NCBI RefSeq assembly: GCF_031157275.1
Contig: NZ_JAVIFW010000002.1
Coordinates: 434,001-498,000 of the forward strand
Source of the DNA: Streptomyces sp. LHD-70
GTDB lineage: Bacteria; Actinomycetota; Actinomycetes; Streptomycetales; Streptomycetaceae
Direction of reading: 5' to 3'
Length of the DNA: 64,000 bases
In this document: piece by piece, positions 40,368 to 48,106 of the stretch
Layout of the letters: each line of letters starts with the position of its first letter
Position numbering within the stretch: position 1 is the first letter of the stretch
Translations under genes and position numbers: made by a program
Notes under the pieces: model-generated
What the model was told of the DNA's origin: nothing
Seen by the model: only the letters and a program-made list of their open reading frames with translations
Database searches by the model: none

Positions 40368-42169
40368 GCCTCCCCCTCGCTGACCGCGGCGGCGACCACC
40401 GGCTCACCCTCAGGCGCGGTCCCGCTCGCGGCCCAACTCGGCCCGCTCCGCGCCCCTTTGCGCGCGGCGAGCCACTGGCCGAACCGCGGCCCGGCTTCGC
40501 CGTCCGTGCCGGGTGCGGTGGACCAGCGGCCCGCCACGTGCGTCTCTGCGGGATTGGCGAAGGGCAGCGGATCGCCGTCCTCGTCCAGGACATCCCTGCG
40601 TACGGGGCAGTGCGAGACGATCTCCAGATAGATGCCGTGGAAGGCGGCGATGTTCTGCTCCACGGTGAAGAGTTCGAGGGCCCGCGCGCGGGCGGCCGCG
40701 CCCAGGCGCTCACGGCGCTCGGGGTCGCGCAGGAGCGCCACGCACGCGTCGGCGAGCGCCTTGGGGTTGCGCGGCGGGACGACGAGCCCCGTACCGCCGA
40801 TGACCTCGACGACCGCGCCGGTGTCGGTGGACACGGTGGCCCGCCCGCAGAACATCGCCTCGACAAGGCTGATCGGGAAGCCCTCCACGACGCTGGAGAG
40901 GACGATGACGCTGCCCGCCGCGTACGCGTCCGCGAGCTCGGGCACCTCGGGGCCGCCCAGCTCCTCGAAGGAGACCGGGTTGTCGCCCACCGCGTGCACG
41001 CCGTCCGCCTCGTCCGGGAAGAGCTGCGCGGCCAGGGCGCGGCAGTGCGCGAGATACGTCTCGCACTCCTCGCCGTGCGCCGGTGCGCCGACGATCCGCA
41101 GCCGCGCCTTCGGCTCCTCCTTGCGGACCTCGGCGAAGGCGTGCAGGAGTCCGACCAGGTCCTTGGCGGGCTCGATCCGGCCCACCCACAGCAGGGTGTC
41201 CGGGTCCGCCTGGTCCGCCCCGGCCTCCCCGACCTCGGCGAACCGGCCGGCGGCCATACCCGGGTAGACGGTGCGCAGCTTGGCCCGCTCGGCGCCGCAC
41301 TTCTCCTGCCAGCGGCGGGCGTGCGTGTTGCCGGGGGTGATCAGCGCGGCCTGCCGGTACACCTCGGCGGCGAGCCGGCCGTGGAAGGCGGCGAGCAGCG
41401 CACGCGCCGGAGCACCCGCCTGCTCACCGGCGCCCGCGAGGTAGTGCGCGCGCAGCTGCACGCCGTACTCCGTGACGAGCAGCGGCACCCCGAAGAAGTG
41501 CTGGGCGAGCAGTCCGGGCAGTGCGGCGCTGCCGCCGGAGGCGGCGTGGCAGAGGTCGACGGAGCCGAGCCCGCCCTCCTCGTCCTCGTACCAGTCGAGG
41601 GAGAGGGGCCGCAGCGCCTGCTCCAACTGCGCCGCGACGAGCAGGAGATCGGGGACGCGCGCCTCGTGCGCGGCGCGGGTGGCGCCGGGGGCGCGGCAGG
41701 CGCGCTCCAGGGCGCGCACGGCGGTCTCGGAGCGCAGCGCGACGGCGAGTCCGCCCTCGTCGCGGGCGAGTTCGGCAAGCCCGTAGAGCGCGTTGGCGAA
41801 ACGGTCCGCCACTTCCGCCGAGGCCGATCCGTCGCCCGCGGAGCCCGCGGGGCCCGCGCAGACCGCGGCGGCCAGCTCGCCGTAGTGCTCGGCGAAGCGG
41901 CGCCGCTGCCGGCGGCGATAGCCCGTGCCGTCGCCGAGCCGGCCGCCGGGCCCGGAGCCGTCGTCGGCGCTCCACAGCGGCGCGGTGCGCACCCGTTGCA
42001 CCTGGGGCGGGAGTTCGATCCACCCCTGCTGCTCCTGGTGGGCGCTGCGGGTCAGGGCGAACACGTCGAAGGCGTGCTGCTCAAGGCCGCGCACGAGCCG
42101 GTCGCACCAGAGCCTGGCCTCACCGGTCACATACGGGTAGCCACCCTCCGTGAGCAGTCCGATGCGCAC
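40364..42169 (-). CDS. pelF: PelF-like GT4 glycosyltransferase (DUF3492 domain)
   Basis: A 601-residue glycosyltransferase. The N-terminal DUF3492 domain starts GLLTEGGYPYVTGEARLWCD, the signature of PelF, the cytosolic UDP-sugar polymerase of Pel exopolysaccharide systems. The GT-B C-terminal half has LLWVGRIEPAKDLVGLLHAF, then the VVEGFPISLVEAM nucleotide-sugar E-x7-E motif and STDTGAVVEVIGGTGLVVPP. The N-terminal half carries an insert rich in Arg, Gly and Ala. GTG at 42169 lies behind GGGGG. It heads a tightly overlapping operon with a small protein, a membrane protein, an epimerase and a spherulin-4 protein. Sugar specificity is unknown; PelF in Pseudomonas builds a GalNAc/GlcNAc polymer. 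Confidence 0.88.
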   Translation of the reverse strand: MRIGLLTEGGYPYVTGEARLWCDRLVRGLEQHAFDVFALTRSAHQEQQGWIELPPQVQRVRTAPLWSADDGSGPGGRLGDGTGYRRRQRRRFAEHYGELAAAVCAGPAGSAGDGSASAEVADRFANALYGLAELARDEGGLAVALRSETAVRALERACRAPGATRAAHEARVPDLLLVAAQLEQALRPLSLDWYEDEEGGLGSVDLCHAASGGSAALPGLLAQHFFGVPLLVTEYGVQLRAHYLAGAGEQAGAPARALLAAFHGRLAAEVYRQAALITPGNTHARRWQEKCGAERAKLRTVYPGMAAGRFAEVGEAGADQADPDTLLWVGRIEPAKDLVGLLHAFAEVRKEEPKARLRIVGAPAHGEECETYLAHCRALAAQLFPDEADGVHAVGDNPVSFEELGGPEVPELADAYAAGSVIVLSSVVEGFPISLVEAMFCGRATVSTDTGAVVEVIGGTGLVVPPRNPKALADACVALLRDPERRERLGAAARARALELFTVEQNIAAFHGIYLEIVSHCPVRRDVLDEDGDPLPFANPAETHVAGRWSTAPGTDGEAGPRFGQWLAARKGARSGPSWAASGTAPEGEPVVAAAVSEGEA

Positions 42170-42359
42170 GAGTACACCCCCGATCTCCCTTGTGGGGGGC
42201 CGCCGTTGCTCGGTCGGCCCGCAGCGGGACGAACGTACGCGGGGACGGCGGTGACACGATGGACAGTCGTCCGCCGCGCCACCAAAAGGGGTGAACGGTC
42301 GTAACTTTCGCGCGCGAGTAGCGTTCTGTTGCGCTAAGCGCGGATTCAGTTACGGAGCG
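42170..42359. other. Intergenic region upstream of the PelF-like operon
   Basis: 190 bp that should hold the operon's promoter. On the minus strand I see a possible -35 (TTGGTG near 42285) but no convincing -10 and no terminator for the DUF3152 gene. Confidence 0.4.
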
Positions 42360-43631
42360 TCAATTCCCGGGGAAGGCCCAGGGGTTGGGGCGGCACTTGA
42401 TGCCGTCGTGCTCCAGGAACTTGGTCTGCTGCTGCATGACCGGCGCGAGCGCCCCGTCGTTGCTGCACATCACGTGGTTGTAGCCGAGCCGGTGGCCCAC
42501 TTCGTGGTTGATGAGCATCTGCCGGTACGGGCGGATGGCGTCGCCGTACGGCTTCGCGCCCTGCGCCCAGCGGTAGGCGTTGATCATGATGCGCTCGGTG
42601 GCGGCGGAGTCGCAGGAGACGTTGTCGACGCTGGTGTCGAGCCCGGACTTGGCGCACCACACATCTGTCGTGCCCGGGCTGGCGAGCGTGATCACGAAGT
42701 CGGCCTCGCCGCTGGAGACCCGCTCGAAGGTCCTGGCGCCGCCGTGCGCCCAACTCCGTTCGTCGTTCAGGGTCTTCTGCACGGCCTGCGCGAACATCGT
42801 CCCGTCGAGGCCGAGCCCCTTCTCGACGTCCACGCGGTACCGGAACTTCTCCCCGGCGCCCGGCGCCTTGTCGAAGCCGCCGATGGCCTCGAACTTCCCG
42901 CCGCCCTTCAGCTCGGGGTCGAGCGGGACCTTCTTGCCCATCTTCTGCTCGTACGTCTCCGGCTTCGGCTCGGACGGCGGCGGGCGTTCGGCGTCACGGG
43001 ACGCGTCGGACGCCGCCTCGGCCTGCTCGCGCACCTCACCGGCGTCCACGGCTCCGGCGCGGGCGTCACCGTCACTGTCGACGACCTGCACGGCGACGAC
43101 GCCCGCGAGCACGGTCGTCACCGCGGCCGCGGCGATCCCGGCGAAGGCGCGGCCCCGGCCGCTCTTCTCCCGTACGGCATCGGGCTGCTCGGCCGGAAGG
43201 TCCTCGGCCTCGCCGTCGGGATCCCGGCCGTCGAAGCCGTCGTACGGGTCGTCCGGGCCGGCGGGCCGCCTGGGCGGGGCGCCCGCCGCGAACACGTCGT
43301 CCGGATCGTGCGGGCCGTGGGGATCGAGCCCGTCGAACGCCGCGACGTACTCCCGGCGCGGTCCGGGCACACGGGACGGGGGGCGGGTGGAAGGGTTCGG
43401 CGTCACATACGCCCCGGTGCCCAACTCGCCCCAGGCGCCGCCCTGTTCACGGTGCTCGGGGTGCGGGCGCGGCCCCTCGGGCGGCGCCGGGCGCGAGCCC
43501 TCCCCGCCAGGAGCCTGGCCCTGCGCGCTGCGCCGGCGGCGCCCGGAGCCGGAACCCGGCGCGGGCTGCGCGACCGGTATGGCCCCGGTGTCGGACTTCT
43601 CGGCGGCCCCCCGCCTTGAGTGCCGTCCCAC
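42360..43631 (-). CDS. DUF3152 membrane-anchored metzincin-like protein
   Basis: A 423-residue protein. Residues 1-160 are Pro/Gly/Arg-rich and cytoplasmic, residues about 161-183 form the single transmembrane helix (GRAFAGIAAAAVTTVLAGVV), and the rest is extracytoplasmic. The DUF3152 domain ends with INHEVGHRLGYNH (His376, His380, His386), an intact metzincin HExxHxxGxxH site, and has several cysteines that could form disulfides. The mycobacterial counterpart is Rv3207c (from memory). GTG at 43631 has GAGGGGG just upstream. It follows the alpha/beta hydrolase gene by 8 bp, so the two are an operon. Substrate unknown. Confidence 0.88.
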   Translation of the reverse strand: MGRHSRRGAAEKSDTGAIPVAQPAPGSGSGRRRRSAQGQAPGGEGSRPAPPEGPRPHPEHREQGGAWGELGTGAYVTPNPSTRPPSRVPGPRREYVAAFDGLDPHGPHDPDDVFAAGAPPRRPAGPDDPYDGFDGRDPDGEAEDLPAEQPDAVREKSGRGRAFAGIAAAAVTTVLAGVVAVQVVDSDGDARAGAVDAGEVREQAEAASDASRDAERPPPSEPKPETYEQKMGKKVPLDPELKGGGKFEAIGGFDKAPGAGEKFRYRVDVEKGLGLDGTMFAQAVQKTLNDERSWAHGGARTFERVSSGEADFVITLASPGTTDVWCAKSGLDTSVDNVSCDSAATERIMINAYRWAQGAKPYGDAIRPYRQMLINHEVGHRLGYNHVMCSNDGALAPVMQQQTKFLEHDGIKCRPNPWAFPGN

Positions 43632-43639
43632 GCGCCCCC

Positions 43640-44620
43640 TCAGCTTCCCGAAGTCGAGTCGTGTGTCGCGTCGTATTCCGCGAGCAGGTCGCGGAAGGCC
43701 GCGGCCACCGTGTCCGGATACTCCATCATCGCCACGTGCCCCGCGTCCGGCAGGGTCAGCAGCCGGGAGTCCCGGAAGGCTCGCGCCGCCTTCTGCGCCA
43801 TGCGGGACGACACCAGCAGGTCGCGTCCACCGTAGACGAGCAGGGTCGGTGCGAGCACTCGCTCGGCCTGCCGCCACAGTCCGTGCTGCCCGCCGAGCGT
43901 GTACGCGTCCACGATGCCACGGGCCGAGCGTGCCATGGCGTCCCAGAAATAAGGGAGTTGAAGCCTGCGCTCCATCTCGTGCACCGCGTGGGCAAGGCCC
44001 TCGGGGGTGACACGGCCGGGGTCGCCGTAGCAGAGCCCGAGCACGCCGCGGGTGCGCTGCTCGGGCGTCCAGTCCCTGGTGAGGCGCGCGAAGAGCTGGG
44101 CGATGCCGGGCACCGCGAGCAGCGCGGTGGGCACCGCCGTGCGCTGCACCCGCAGCTCGGGCAGGGCGGGCGAGACCAGCGTCAGCGTCCGCACCAGATC
44201 GGGTCGTACGGCCGCTACGCGGGTGGCGACGGCCCCGCCCATCGAGTTCCCGAAGAGGTGCACGGGCCCGCGTCCGGCGGCGTCGAGCAGCCGGATCGCC
44301 GCGCGCGCGTGCCCGGTCACGGAGTAGTTGCCGTCGTCGGGCGGCGGGGAGTCCCCGAAGCCCGGCAGGTCGAGCGCCTCGCCGTCCACGACGTCCGCAA
44401 GCAGCGGCATCAGGTCCGACCAGTTCTGCGAGGAGCCGCCCAGCCCGTGGACGTACAGCGCGGGCGGCAGCCCTTGCGCCGTCCCGGGCCTGGAGCGCAC
44501 GGACAGCGTGAGCCCCGGCAGGGTCACCGCACGCATGCGCTCCCCCTCGGCGACCCGGACAGGCAGCGTTCTGGGGGTCACCGCGGCGGCGAGGGCTCCC
44601 GGCAGCTCGGTCGACGACAT
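43640..44620 (-). CDS. Alpha/beta hydrolase
   Basis: A 326-residue alpha/beta hydrolase. HGLGGSSQNW is the oxyanion loop, HLFGNSMGGAVATR holds the nucleophile Ser, LVYGGRDLLV holds the acid and LPDAGHVAMMEYP the histidine. The triad is intact. It lacks a signal peptide, so it is cytoplasmic. It is transcribed with the DUF3152 gene 8 bp downstream. Substrate cannot be inferred; esterase or lipase-like activity is the family default. Confidence 0.87.
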   Translation of the reverse strand: MSSTELPGALAAAVTPRTLPVRVAEGERMRAVTLPGLTLSVRSRPGTAQGLPPALYVHGLGGSSQNWSDLMPLLADVVDGEALDLPGFGDSPPPDDGNYSVTGHARAAIRLLDAAGRGPVHLFGNSMGGAVATRVAAVRPDLVRTLTLVSPALPELRVQRTAVPTALLAVPGIAQLFARLTRDWTPEQRTRGVLGLCYGDPGRVTPEGLAHAVHEMERRLQLPYFWDAMARSARGIVDAYTLGGQHGLWRQAERVLAPTLLVYGGRDLLVSSRMAQKAARAFRDSRLLTLPDAGHVAMMEYPDTVAAAFRDLLAEYDATHDSTSGS

Positions 44621-44639
44621 GGTGGCAATGTTACGAGAC

Positions 44640-44711
44640 GATCACGCGTTGGATCACGTGTTCGCTGTCACAGGCCTGCTCTGCCACCGCATGTCGGCCA
44701 CAGGATCACGT
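44640..44711. promoter_or_regulatory. Three GATCACG repeats in a divergent promoter region
   Basis: GATCACGC at 44640 and GATCACGT at 44652 and 44704 lie in the 180 bp between two divergent genes. Direct repeats here may be operator half-sites. The regulator is unknown. Confidence 0.35.
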
Positions 44712-44800
44712 AGCGCCACGAAAGGGACTCTCCTAGGCTCATAGAGAGAGCGGGACACTTCCTCGTGCAGAGGGCGCCCGCACCGGAAAGGGGAGCCAGC

Positions 44801-45019
44801 ATGACTGTCGACCCGAGCGACCCCGAGACCTTCGATCCGGAAGAGCCCGAGGCTGACCTCGACGAGGAGACGCCGGAAGCCGACGCCGCCGAGCAGCACA
44901 CCGATCTGCGCCAGAAGCGCGACGAACCCCTCCCCCACTACGACCCCTCCACCGCGAACCCGGCGGACGCCGCCGAGCAGGCCCGCGTCGTCGACCTGGA
45001 CGAGGACGACTACCGCTGA
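44801..45019 (+). CDS. Small acidic hypothetical protein
   Basis: A 72-residue strongly acidic protein, MTVDPSDPETFDPEEPEADL onward, ending ARVVDLDEDDYR. GGGGAGCC precedes ATG 44801 with good spacing. Acidic and probably disordered; no domain recognised. The codon pattern and ribosome site support expression. It is divergent from the alpha/beta hydrolase. Confidence 0.65.
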   Translation: MTVDPSDPETFDPEEPEADLDEETPEADAAEQHTDLRQKRDEPLPHYDPSTANPADAAEQARVVDLDEDDYR

Positions 45020-45273
45020 CCTGCGCCGACCACGGCACCCGCACGCGCGCGTGGCCGTCCTCGCGCGAGCGGATCTGTGGCTTGCCCGACAGCCCGCGAT
45101 ATCAGCTTTTCTCGCCCTAACAGGAGCCTTGTCCCCTGTCCGCTCCGTGAAATTCTCGGTCCGCACCGCGCACACGACGGTTACCGAAAAGTACGATGGC
45201 GGCGCGGCAGCACACCGCACACGGAACGGCCCTTGGATGCGTCAAGGCCGTGCTCAATGACATGGGAGGCGGC
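45020..45273. other. Intergenic region before the TetR gene
   Basis: 254 bp. It holds a TTACCGAAAAGTACG stretch near 45180 that could be part of the TetR promoter. I see no further gene and no terminator. Confidence 0.4.
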
Positions 45274-45921
45274 GTGACAGCCATCGAGCAGACAGATGCG
45301 GCGCGCCCGCGGGGCACGCGCCTGCCGCGCCGGGCCCGCCGCAACCAACTCCTCGGCGCGGCGCAAGAGGTCTTCGTCGCGCAGGGGTACCACGCGGCGG
45401 CGATGGACGACATCGCGGAGCGGGCCGGCGTCAGCAAGCCCGTGCTCTACCAGCACTTCCCGGGCAAGCTCGACCTCTACCTGGCGCTCCTGGACCAGCA
45501 CTGCGACGCCCTGCTGCAGTCCATCCGTACGGCACTGGCGTCCACGACGGACAACAAGCTCCGGGTCGCCGCGACGATGGACGCGTATTTCAGCTACGTC
45601 CAGGACGAGGGCGGCGCCTTCCGGCTGGTCTTCGAGTCCGACCTGACGAACGAGCCCGCGGTCCGCGAGCGCGTCGAGAAGGTCACCCTGGAGTGCGCGG
45701 AGGCGTTCGGCGAGGTGATCGCCGAGGACACCGGGCTGCCCAAGGACGAGGCGATGCTCCTCGGCGTCGGCCTCGGCGGCCTCTCCCAGGTGGTCGCGCG
45801 CTACTGGCTCTCCAGCGACAGCAAGGTCGACCGCGACAAGGCGGTGGAGCTGCTCACCTCGCTCGCCTGGCGCGGTATCGCGGGCTTCCCGCTGCACGGC
45901 TCGGAGCAGCCGCAGCAGTGA
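45274..45921 (+). CDS. TetR family transcriptional regulator
   Basis: A 215-residue TetR regulator. The helix-turn-helix is QEVFVAQGYHAAAMDDIAER followed by AGVSKPVLYQHFPGKLDLYL, a canonical TetR_N domain. The C-terminal ligand domain is helical. GTG at 45274 is chosen because GGGAGG lies just before it; the open frame extends upstream without a ribosome site. It is the counterpart of Rv3208 in the same neighbourhood (from memory) and precedes the DUF3107 gene on the same strand. Its target may be itself and the neighbours. Confidence 0.9.
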   Translation: MTAIEQTDAARPRGTRLPRRARRNQLLGAAQEVFVAQGYHAAAMDDIAERAGVSKPVLYQHFPGKLDLYLALLDQHCDALLQSIRTALASTTDNKLRVAATMDAYFSYVQDEGGAFRLVFESDLTNEPAVRERVEKVTLECAEAFGEVIAEDTGLPKDEAMLLGVGLGGLSQVVARYWLSSDSKVDRDKAVELLTSLAWRGIAGFPLHGSEQPQQ

Positions 45922-46059
45922 CGCGGCGGCGCCGGTCGGCGGGGGGTGTTCGCTGCGAGCGTGCAGCAGCGCGGCTTACCGGTCCCCTCACCGGGCTAAT
46001 GTGTGCGGAGTACGGCGCGGACGGCCGCGCACATCACTGACCGTCGGAGGGACAAAGCC

Positions 46060-46287
46060 GTGGAGGTCAAGATCGGCGTGCAGTACGCGCCCCGCGAGAT
46101 CGTTCTGGAGAGCGCCCAGACCGCCGAGGAAGTCGAGAAGGCGGTGGCCGAGGCGCTGAGCGGCAAGAGCGAGCTGCTCACTCTCGTGGACGACCACGGC
46201 CGCAAGGTCCTGGTTCCGGCCGGCAAGCTCGCGTATGTCGAGCTCGGCGAGCCGACCGCGCGCAAGGTGGGCTTCAGCGCTCTCTGA
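46060..46287 (+). CDS. DUF3107 family protein
   Basis: A 75-residue protein of the actinobacterial DUF3107 family (TB9.4/Rv3208A-like). It begins VEVKIGVQYAPREIVLES with CGGAGGG before the GTG, and ends in VPAGKLAYVELGEPTARKV. Function is unknown; the protein is compact and probably an alpha/beta fold. It sits between a TetR gene and a membrane-protein gene as in mycobacteria. A 21-bp terminator follows. Confidence 0.88.
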   Translation: MEVKIGVQYAPREIVLESAQTAEEVEKAVAEALSGKSELLTLVDDHGRKVLVPAGKLAYVELGEPTARKVGFSAL

Positions 46288-46311
46288 GCACGCGAGCGAG
46301 CAGCAAACGCA

Positions 46312-46356
46312 AGAAGGGCGCGGCCCGGTGGGACACCCACCGGGCCGCGCCCTTCT
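46312..46356. terminator. Strong terminator after the DUF3107 gene
   Basis: A 21-bp perfect stem (46312-46332 with 46336-46356, loop ACA), the longest perfect terminator-type stem in this half of the window. Confidence 0.92.
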
Positions 46357-46523
46357 GCTGCCCGGCCCCCGCCGGGGCTCGTGCCGGGCGGAAACGTCCC
46401 CTGACCTGGCGCTCTCGTACGCTGCGGCCGGTCCGCCGGAGCGGTGAGGTGGAGGATTGCATTCCGGCCACCTCGGGTAGGACGGGCTAGGACCGATTGC
46501 ACCCGGCCGGCGTGGGAGGACAC

Positions 46524-46805
46524 ATGATCTGGGAGACGCTCGGCTCCGTACTGCTCGGTCTGGCCCTGGCCTGGGCCGCCGACCACCGGCTCGCCCACCG
46601 GCTCCCGGCCCGCAACCTCGTCTTCGCCACCGGCGTCGCGAGCGCCCTCCTCGGCGCTTTCATCACGCACTCGGCGCTGGGTTCCGGCCACGTCCTGGCG
46701 ACGCTGTTCGGCGCGGCGACCCTGGCGACGGCCCTGCTGTCCCTGCTGCTCCGCCCCCAGCCGAGGCGGACAAGGTCGACAAAGGTCAGCCCCTCCGGCG
46801 TTTGA
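46524..46805 (+). CDS. Small three-helix membrane protein
   Basis: A 93-residue membrane protein with about three transmembrane helices (IWETLGSVLLGLALAWAAD; LVFATGVASALLGAFITHS; VLATLFGAATLATALLSLLL) and a basic tail. GGGAGG precedes the ATG. No family is recognised with confidence. It lies in the Rv3209-like position of the mycobacterial order. Confidence 0.75.
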   Translation: MIWETLGSVLLGLALAWAADHRLAHRLPARNLVFATGVASALLGAFITHSALGSGHVLATLFGAATLATALLSLLLRPQPRRTRSTKVSPSGV

Positions 46806-46859
46806 GAAGCCGACGGCACAGAACCGCCCCCGTAAGCCCTCCCCCGTACGAAAAAACCC

Positions 46860-47669
46860 CTACGCCGCCAGGCCCAGCGCAGCCATCCGCTTGGTGTGCG
46901 CCTCCGTGATGCGGGAGAACATCCGGCCGACCTCGGCCAGGTCGAATCCGTCGGCGACGCCGCCGACCAGCATCGTCGACAGGGCGTCCCGTTCCGCGAC
47001 CACGCGCTGCGACTGCGACAGGGCCTCGCCCATCAGCCGCCGCGCCCACAGCGCGAGCCGCCCGCCCACGCGCGGCTCGGCCTCGATCGCGGCGCGCACC
47101 TTCTCCACCGCGAAGCTCGCGTGCCCGGTGTCGTCGAGGACGGCGAGCACCAGCTTGCGGCTGTCGGAGTCGAGGCGGGCCGCGACCTCACGGTAGAAGT
47201 CGCTCGCGATGGAGTCGCCGACGTACGCCTTGACCAGGCCCTCCAGCCAGTCCGACGGCGCGGTCTGGCGGTGGAAGCCGTCGAGGGCGGCGACGAACGG
47301 CTCCATGGCCTCGGTCGGCTCGGCGCCGATCTCCGCGAGCCGGCCCGTCAGCTGCTCGAAGTGGTGGAACTCGGCCGACGCCATCTTCGCCAGCTCCGCC
47401 TTGTCTGCCAGGGTCGGCGCGAGCTTCGCGTCCTCGGCGAGCCGCTCGAACGCCGCGAGCTCGCCGTACGCGAGAGCACCGAGCAGGTCGACGACGGCGG
47501 CGCGGTAGGTCGGGTCCGCGGAGGCCGTGGCCCAGTCCTGGGCGGCGATTCCGGTGGGTGCGGCGGTGGCTGCGTCGGTGGCTCCGGTGGTCGCAGCGTC
47601 GGTCGCTGCGTCGGTCGCTGCGTCGGTCGCTTCGGTGGCAGCGTCCTTGGCGTTGTCAGGCGTCTCCAT
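46860..47669 (-). CDS. Ferritin-like fold protein
   Basis: A 269-residue helical protein. After an N-terminal Ala/Thr/Asp repeat region, the ferritin-like domain shows GALAYGELAAFERLAED, EFHHFEQLTGRL, and TGHASFAVEKV, giving the Glu/ExxH metal-ligand pattern of a di-iron four-helix bundle. Homologues at this site in mycobacteria are annotated as ferritin-like or tRNA-hydroxylase-like (Rv3210c). The start is METPDN at 47669. It converges with the membrane-protein gene, and a T-rich stretch follows its stop on the minus strand. Confidence 0.85.
   Translation of the reverse strand: METPDNAKDAATEATDAATDAATDAATTGATDAATAAPTGIAAQDWATASADPTYRAAVVDLLGALAYGELAAFERLAEDAKLAPTLADKAELAKMASAEFHHFEQLTGRLAEIGAEPTEAMEPFVAALDGFHRQTAPSDWLEGLVKAYVGDSIASDFYREVAARLDSDSRKLVLAVLDDTGHASFAVEKVRAAIEAEPRVGGRLALWARRLMGEALSQSQRVVAERDALSTMLVGGVADGFDLAEVGRMFSRITEAHTKRMAALGLAA
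47565..47645. repeat. 12-bp tandem repeats encoding ATDA units
   Basis: Copies of GCGTCGGTCGCT encode four consecutive ATDA-type units at the N-terminus of the ferritin-like protein. In-frame, low-complexity. Confidence 0.75.
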
Positions 47670-48106
47670 GCAGCGCACAATAGCCCGCCGACCCACGCCC
47701 GGAAGTCCCTGGTCAGTCCTTGTGACGACGGCTACGAAAATATTTCCCTGCCCCGCGGAGGCCGCTGTTGCGGGGGCCTGTGGGCGCCGTGCGGGGCAAT
47801 TCGGCCGACACGCCTGCGCCGATCCGGGGTACAGTGGTAATGCGCCCGCCGAGTATGCATGTCAAATCGGCGGGACATCCGTATGAGGATGCCCGGTCGG
47901 TGGCCCGATCGGCTCCGACCCGACAGCCCTCCGGGCCTGACGCTCAGTGCGTTGGCAGGAGGGGCCCTCAGCGGCGTGACGCTCGAGCGACGGCAGTGGT
48001 CCCGTATGCCACCCGGCCTCGCGATTCAGCGGCCGGATGCAAACCCCGGCTCGGTCACGACCCCCAGCGTTCGCCTCACGCCGCGTCTCACAGAAGAGGC
48101 AGCACC
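47670..48106 (+). promoter_or_regulatory. Long 5' leader of the DEAD-box helicase gene
   Basis: 437 bp with no independent gene. Features: a possible -10 (TACAGT at 47830) and an 8-bp stem CCCGCCGA/TCGGCGGG (47845-47852 and 47867-47874, loop 14). The helicase frame stays open through the region. Cold-shock-type RNA helicases commonly have long regulatory leaders. Confidence 0.45.

Noticed and set aside
47768..48106. N-terminal extension of the DEAD-box helicase by up to 113 residues
   Set aside because: The extension is low-complexity, has no ribosome site near its possible starts, and homologues begin at the CTG position; kept as an alternative only.
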